From positions 816,001 to 880,000 of the forward strand of contig NZ_ACJX03000001.1 in the NCBI RefSeq assembly GCF_000160455.2: 64,000 nt of DNA, written 5' to 3'. The notes beneath the pieces were generated by a model. That model was not told the origin of the DNA. It saw nothing but the letters and a program-made list of their open reading frames with translations, and ran no database searches. Position 1 is the first letter of the stretch. Every line of letters starts with the position of its first letter. Source of the DNA: Acetomicrobium hydrogeniformans ATCC BAA-1850. Its GTDB lineage: Bacteria; Synergistota; Synergistia; Synergistales; Acetomicrobiaceae. A program made the translations under genes and the position numbers. Positions 59,616 to 64,000 of the stretch are shown here, piece by piece.

Positions 59616-60878
59616 ATGAGTTGCGGAGGAATTTTGTGTGAGGAGGCTTTAAGGAGTTTAAATTGCTATCTCGCCGACCCCAACAGCAAGCTGGTAAGGG
59701 ACATATCGAACGTCATCAAGAAGTATGGATCCCCTTCGGAGATAAACGAAAGGGCCTGCGAGGCAAGAAAGTTGCCGAATTTGCTCCAGCGCCTGGGCAG
59801 GATAAATTCGCCTTACCTCAAGGACCTGGAATGGCTCATCGAACAAAAGGAAAAGAGGGCCTTCGTATCTATAAGCGAGTTTCGGGCAAAGGTGTTGGGC
59901 GAAAAGGCCTCATCGATGCAGTTCGACGAGTCAACTGCCGTCACCCTTGAGATTAGTGCCCTTCAATACTTCCCCTGGTTCATAAGCGAGGCTAAAAGGG
60001 CTATCGAAAAGCGCGAGCTAATGCCGGGACGTTTCATTAGGGTAAGAAACATGAAGGAACAGGAGCACGATAATGGAGACATCATGGCCGTCGCGGCCGC
60101 TGCCCAGATTGCAGGGGCAAGCTGGGTCGAGACGTTAGATACCAAGGGAACCGACGGATCGAACATTCACCTGGGGGGACCGCAGACGCTCACGGGCTAC
60201 TTCACGGGCGTCGGACAGCCCAACGACCACCCTGTTCAATGGGTGGACGAATACCTTTACTATGCCACCAACTACGGGATCCGTGAGGTATTGAACATCA
60301 ACCCCGGTTCGGTGCTAGCTGGGCTGATACTCTACAGGTTGGGAGTCGACATCAAGTTTAAGATATCGGTCTTCATGGGCACCGATAACCTTTACTATCT
60401 GTTCATAATATTTGCCCTGGCCAAGACGCTCGCCCGAGAGGACGGCTCTACGGCGCTGTCAGGAATAAACGTGTCCAACTCGGTAAATGCCAAGACACTC
60501 CTTGCCATGGCGCAGATGCGCAGGGACTTGGGGTTAGAAGATAAGGTCAGGATAGAACACCACATAACGGAGGCCTACAAGAGCATAGTAATACAGCCTT
60601 ACTGCCGAAGAGACGACCTGTTTTTGGCAGTAGAGCACGGCATACCCAACATCTCTGCCAAACATGAGGGAGGCGACCCTGAAGACGAGGTCAAACTGGA
60701 CCATCCTTCCGACATACTCGACTACTTCAGGGCCAAGGCCGAGGTTGAGGAGGCCGGAGACCTCAAAAAGTTGGAGCAAAACTATATCTACAAGCACATC
60801 GCCTTGAACCGCACGGCCGAGGAGCTCACCAAGAGAGGATTTTCCTTCCTAGCCGCCACAGGATTGCACTCAAGGTAA
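59616..60878 (+). CDS. Unrecognised protein (420 aa), panB neighbour
   Basis: Soluble, no signal peptide or membrane segment apart from one moderately hydrophobic stretch (YYLFIIFALAKTLA). An N-terminal helical part (1-110) precedes a barrel-like region: FIRVRNMKEQEHDNGDIMAV, WVETLDTKGTDGSNIHLGG, EVLNINPGSVLAGLILYRLG, and HHITEAYKSIVIQPYCRRDD. Conserved-looking Asp, His and Arg clusters suggest an enzyme. GC content matches panB and not the AT-rich module. I do not recognise the family. RBS GGAGGGTTAAAGCC. Confidence 0.75.
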   Translation: MSCGGILCEEALRSLNCYLADPNSKLVRDISNVIKKYGSPSEINERACEARKLPNLLQRLGRINSPYLKDLEWLIEQKEKRAFVSISEFRAKVLGEKASSMQFDESTAVTLEISALQYFPWFISEAKRAIEKRELMPGRFIRVRNMKEQEHDNGDIMAVAAAAQIAGASWVETLDTKGTDGSNIHLGGPQTLTGYFTGVGQPNDHPVQWVDEYLYYATNYGIREVLNINPGSVLAGLILYRLGVDIKFKISVFMGTDNLYYLFIIFALAKTLAREDGSTALSGINVSNSVNAKTLLAMAQMRRDLGLEDKVRIEHHITEAYKSIVIQPYCRRDDLFLAVEHGIPNISAKHEGGDPEDEVKLDHPSDILDYFRAKAEVEEAGDLKKLEQNYIYKHIALNRTAEELTKRGFSFLAATGLHSR

Positions 60879-60891
60879 TTTAAAAAGCGCT

Positions 60892-60941
60892 GCCTAACAC
60901 AAAAGCCCTACCCTTTAAAGGATAAGGCTTTTGTGTTAGGG
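60892..60941. terminator. Bidirectional terminator between convergent genes
   Basis: CTAACACAAAAGCC (60894-60907) pairs with GGCTTTTGTGTTAG (60926-60939), extended outward by two C-G pairs, with a further CCTTT/AAAGG inside. CATTTT follows on the plus strand and TTTTT on the minus strand. Confidence 0.8.
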
Positions 60942-60954
60942 GCATTTTCAGGTT

Positions 60955-62106
60955 TTATTTGGTCACCACTTCGGTGGCAGGGATCACCTTCGGTTCTGTC
61001 TCTGAAAAGCCCTTCACCAACACTGGAATGATGATAAGAGGAATAGCGAGCACACCAAGGGTGCCGTAACCTTTGGAGATCAACGGGAGAAGGCCAAAAA
61101 GCGCAATACCCCACGTTACCGCCACATACACCAGTGAGGACATGATATGAGTGGCCCTGGCTCCCTTAGCCGTAGCCTTGTCGCCTAAACGCTCCTGTAG
61201 CGCCACAACGATCCTTTTAGCTCCACCGTAAACGCAGCTGACCCCCGTAGATATGACAGCCAAAAGTATGAGCCCCGATACTATTCCACCGGCTGCCCCC
61301 TCTCCGACGGAGTGACGGGCTATGTAAATGATGGGAACCACTTCGTTGTTTATGGCAGGATAATGTGTCAATGCCCCCGCAGTTGCCAGCCATAAAATGA
61401 CAGCATTTACGATAAAGCCGTAAAGAGAAGCTCTAAAGACGTCTTGTTTTGTTTTAAGCACATCGGCAACGGATACAAAAGCCCCTATGAGGCAAACCTG
61501 AAAGCCCGCATAGGTAATCGCTTTCCATACGGCTCCTCCCGCTCCCTTGGGAGAAGGGGCTTGAAGAATTACCTGTTTTAATAGCGGGAAATTTACCACA
61601 AGGTTAGTGGCATAAACTGCCACCATCCCGCCTATTATCAAAACGGCCATAACCGTCGCGGCGCGTCTTACCACCTCTGCGCCAAATATGGTAAGCAAAA
61701 GTATTAAACCCGCAATTATAATGGTATTTAAAACATAGGGAGAGCCAAAAAGCTCCTTCAGAACCGACCCTCCCGTTGCAAAGGCTACGGATGTGGCAGT
61801 GAGCAGGATCAGGTTGTACATTATGGAGTTTGCCGTTCCAAACACCGCACTGTAACGTCCGTAAAACTTCTTCCCCCAGGAATGGTAGTCGAAAGCCCGA
61901 TGAACGACCGAGCCCTTCCAGGCGAAATAATAGACAAATGCCATTACCGTCAGGGCAATAAAGGGTGTGAAAATGGCATACCAGCCATATGATACGTAGA
62001 AATCAACCAATTGCCTGCCCGAAGAAAAACCACCGCCAAAATGTGTCGTAAACCATACAAAGGCCAACGAAAGCGCAGCAGCCCTCGTCCCTGTCCCCTT
62101 CGTCAT
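60955..62106 (-). CDS. YkvI-family membrane transporter
   Basis: 383 aa with about ten hydrophobic helices. THFGGGFSSGRQLVDFYVSYGWYA near the N terminus and the broken-helix feel of the first segment match the YkvI group of the amino-acid/polyamine/organocation (LeuT-like) superfamily. Substrate unknown. It lies 61 bp behind a GlcD-type oxidase gene, so it may import that enzyme's 2-hydroxy acid. Confidence 0.8.
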   Translation of the reverse strand: MTKGTGTRAAALSLAFVWFTTHFGGGFSSGRQLVDFYVSYGWYAIFTPFIALTVMAFVYYFAWKGSVVHRAFDYHSWGKKFYGRYSAVFGTANSIMYNLILLTATSVAFATGGSVLKELFGSPYVLNTIIIAGLILLLTIFGAEVVRRAATVMAVLIIGGMVAVYATNLVVNFPLLKQVILQAPSPKGAGGAVWKAITYAGFQVCLIGAFVSVADVLKTKQDVFRASLYGFIVNAVILWLATAGALTHYPAINNEVVPIIYIARHSVGEGAAGGIVSGLILLAVISTGVSCVYGGAKRIVVALQERLGDKATAKGARATHIMSSLVYVAVTWGIALFGLLPLISKGYGTLGVLAIPLIIIPVLVKGFSETEPKVIPATEVVTK

Positions 62107-62167
62107 ATTTCATCACCTCTTACTCTTATCACTCATAATAGTATTGCAGATGCTAAAACTAATTAAA

Positions 62168-63586
62168 TCACTCAAAGAGCTTGCCAGGGTTTAAGATCCC
62201 GTTGGGATCGAAGGCCCTTTTTATCCCTCGCATCACCTCAAGCTTGCTTTTCGCCTCGTATTTCATGAAGGTATGTTTCTTTAAGAAACCGACGCCGTGC
62301 TCGCCGCTTCCGACTCCTCCTAAGCTTATGGCCACGCCTATGAGCTCATCGACTATGTTTTCTACAAAATCAGGCCATTCCTCAAGGGGGATGCGGTCAG
62401 GCTTGAAAAATAGCGGATGGATGTTGCCGTCGGCGATATGGCCTCCCAGGGCGATCGTAATGTCATATTTCTTGGCTGCCTCTTCTACGGCCTTAACCAT
62501 CTCCGATATCTTTGACATAGGCACGACCATGTCTCCGCTAAGTGAAGCGTTGGGATCCACAGCGCGTACGGCCTCTGCAAAGCTCTCCCTCACCTTCCAG
62601 ATGTTTCGCGACTCCGTGCTGCTTTCGGCGGTGAAGACTTCCATGGCGCCGTGTTCCAGGCAGGTCTCGCCCACCTTTTCTATGTACATATCCAGCTGTT
62701 CGGGCGTCTGTCCCTCCACCTGAATTATGAGGAAGGCCTTCGCCTCATCCTGCATGGGAAACGTGGTGTTGTGGTATTGCGTAGCACATTTCGCGGAGAG
62801 CTGGTCCATGAATTCGCAGGCCATTAGCACCACTCCAGCCCTTAAAATTGCAGCGACTGCCTCGACGGCCTCCTCGATTGATGGGAAGGGCGCGAGAAAG
62901 GTGACGGTGTCTCCCGGTGCCGGCTCTAGGTTTAATATGGCCTTCGTCACCACTCCAAGCGTCCCCTCGGAGCCTATGATGATTTGAAGCAGGTCGTAGC
63001 CCCAGGTCTGCTTTCTTATCCTGCCGCCAAGCTGCAGGACGTCTCCCGTGGGAAGCACAACCTCGATTCCAAGGACGTGTCGCCTCGTGCTTCCGTATCT
63101 GATGACCTTGGCCCCGCCGGCATTGGTGGCGATGTTGCCCCCTATGAAGCTCGTCTCCGTGCTCATGGGGTATCCTGCATACATGAGGCCCTCTTTGAGG
63201 ACCATCTGGCATAAGTCGTTGGTGACCACGCCCGGCTCGACTACGGCGACTCGGTTTATCTTGTCTATCTCAAGCACCCTGTTCATCCTCTCAAGAGAAA
63301 GAAGTATCCCGCCCTCTATGGGAATGGCGCCTCCGGCGATCCCGCTTCCCGCACCCCTTGCCGTAACAGGTATTCTTTCCCTGTTGGCCAACTTCATCAC
63401 GCTAGATACCTGCTGAGTATTCTCAGGTTTTACCACCACATCCGGCATCCTGGCATAAACCTTGCCCGATTCATCGTAAGAATAAGCCTCAATGGCTAAC
63501 TCATCTGTTGCTACGTTATCCGGTCCTGCAATGTTCTTAAGCTCTGCAATAATTTCTGGTGTAACCTTGTTATAATTTTCTCCCAA
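62168..63586 (-). CDS. glcD: FAD-linked 2-hydroxy-acid oxidase/dehydrogenase (GlcD type)
   Basis: About 472 aa. PCMH-type FAD-binding domain (about 35-215) with PVTARGAGSGIAGGAIP, METSFIGGNIATNAGG-like TETSFIGGNIATNAGG, and GSEGTLGVVTKAIL. The C-terminal oxidase domain has ALGGHIADGNIHPL and GVGSGEHGVGFLKK. It oxidises glycolate, D-lactate or a related acid. TTG at 63586 is 8 nt from GGGGAG; GTG codons at 63592 and 63595 are too close to it. In anaerobes it often works with an Fe-S or electron-transfer flavoprotein partner, not seen here. Confidence 0.9.
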   Translation of the reverse strand: MGENYNKVTPEIIAELKNIAGPDNVATDELAIEAYSYDESGKVYARMPDVVVKPENTQQVSSVMKLANRERIPVTARGAGSGIAGGAIPIEGGILLSLERMNRVLEIDKINRVAVVEPGVVTNDLCQMVLKEGLMYAGYPMSTETSFIGGNIATNAGGAKVIRYGSTRRHVLGIEVVLPTGDVLQLGGRIRKQTWGYDLLQIIIGSEGTLGVVTKAILNLEPAPGDTVTFLAPFPSIEEAVEAVAAILRAGVVLMACEFMDQLSAKCATQYHNTTFPMQDEAKAFLIIQVEGQTPEQLDMYIEKVGETCLEHGAMEVFTAESSTESRNIWKVRESFAEAVRAVDPNASLSGDMVVPMSKISEMVKAVEEAAKKYDITIALGGHIADGNIHPLFFKPDRIPLEEWPDFVENIVDELIGVAISLGGVGSGEHGVGFLKKHTFMKYEAKSKLEVMRGIKRAFDPNGILNPGKLFE

Positions 63587-63713
63587 TGACACCACTCCCC
63601 TTCATCCTTATTATAATTTAGTTGCCGATTATAATACTTAATCGTCAATTTTTCCAGTGTTTCAAGAAATTGTAATTGTTTCATTAATGCGCCTTCTTTC
63701 TTAAAACAAACTT

Positions 63714-63742
63714 AAAACAAAACCCCTCCCTATCGGGAGGGG
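63714..63742 (-). terminator. Intrinsic terminator of the RpiR-type gene
   Basis: CCCCTCCC-TATC-GGGAGGGG forms an 8-bp G/C stem (63723-63742). On the minus strand TTTTGTTTTAAG follows. Confidence 0.85.
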
Positions 63743-63761
63743 CAATAAAATCCATTTTCTC

Positions 63762-64000
63762 TTACTCCCGGTCTTCGTAAACTCCATATTGGGCCCAAGC
63801 TCTTTCGAGCTCCTGCAACCGCTTTGTAGTGAGCTCTCCTAAGTTATCGGCCACCTTTAAAAGAACTGCATTGACGAGTCCAACGGGTATTACAAAGGAA
63901 TCGATGAAGGAAATATGAGAACAGGGCGCGTAGACCAAAATATCGGCATGGGGCGCAAGAGGGCTTAAGGGAGAATCCGTTATGGCAGCCGTCTTCTTTC
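63762..64000 (-). CDS. MurR/RpiR family regulator with SIS domain (partial, C-terminal part)
   Basis: About 78 residues are visible up to TAA at 63762-63764. AITDSPLSPLAPHADILVYAP and FIDSFVIPVGLVNAVLLKVAD match the SIS domain end of RpiR-type repressors, which sense sugar phosphates or related metabolites. It lies upstream of glcD and the transporter on the same strand and may control them. The HTH domain is outside the window. Confidence 0.8.
   Translation of the reverse strand, partial: KKTAAITDSPLSPLAPHADILVYAPCSHISFIDSFVIPVGLVNAVLLKVADNLGELTTKRLQELERAWAQYGVYEDRE

Overview
The window looks like the chromosome of an anaerobic, amino-acid- and peptide-fermenting diderm bacterium, most likely a member of the Synergistota (Acetomicrobium/Anaerobaculum-like). 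This is an inference from gene content: a TRAP transporter, a dipeptide ABC operon linked to D-amino-acid hydrolases, an AGCS symporter, DUF362 ferredoxins, an AroK-AroB fusion, and outer-membrane machinery (TolC, PilQ secretin). No rRNA, tRNA or CRISPR array was seen.

Layout. 1-1824: dctPQM TRAP transporter (dctM cut by the window edge). 1981-2823: secreted dienelactone-hydrolase-like enzyme. 2983-4576: small cassette (cyclophilin-like protein, FmdE) between 268-bp direct repeats. 4867-12899: dipeptide ABC transporter operon ending in a class-I amidotransferase-like hydrolase and an N-acyl-D-amino-acid deacylase. 13325-19673: aromatic operon aroF-tyrA-aroA-aroC-aroKB with overlapping genes, preceded by a leader peptide packed with Tyr/Phe/Trp codons and a terminator/antiterminator pair. 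19725-25725: pheA, a PilM paralogue, an unknown protein, an Mrp ATPase and two DUF362 ferredoxins. 25924-26928: K+ channel-like protein. 26981-41682: complete type IV pilus operon on the minus strand (pilB-T-C, four pilin-like genes, PilY1-like adhesin, pilM-N-O-P-Q). 41872-44423: disturbed region with mazEF, an IS110 remnant, a small membrane protein and duplicated yjbQ. 44449-48850: tolC-macA-macB type efflux operon. 48984-52164: aminotransferase, HTH/RelE toxin-antitoxin pair, class V fructose-bisphosphatase. 52232-60878: two nearly identical panB genes bracketing an AT-richer amino-acid module (aminotransferase, racemase, M20 hydrolase, AGCS symporter, unknown protein), then another unknown protein. 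60955-64000: YkvI-type transporter, GlcD-type oxidase and an RpiR-type regulator (partial).

Two things stand out. First, the aro operon leader (13398-13644): a 60-codon peptide rich in aromatic codons, an early U-tailed hairpin, a 14-bp terminator with seven T's, and an upstream segment that can pair with the 5' arm of that terminator. This looks like ribosome-mediated attenuation of the whole common aromatic pathway. Second, three separate loci show the same architecture: accessory genes inserted between direct repeats made of a resident gene or part of it (DLH 5' end, yjbQ 3' end, whole panB). This suggests repeated cassette integration by single crossover, or duplication followed by remodelling.
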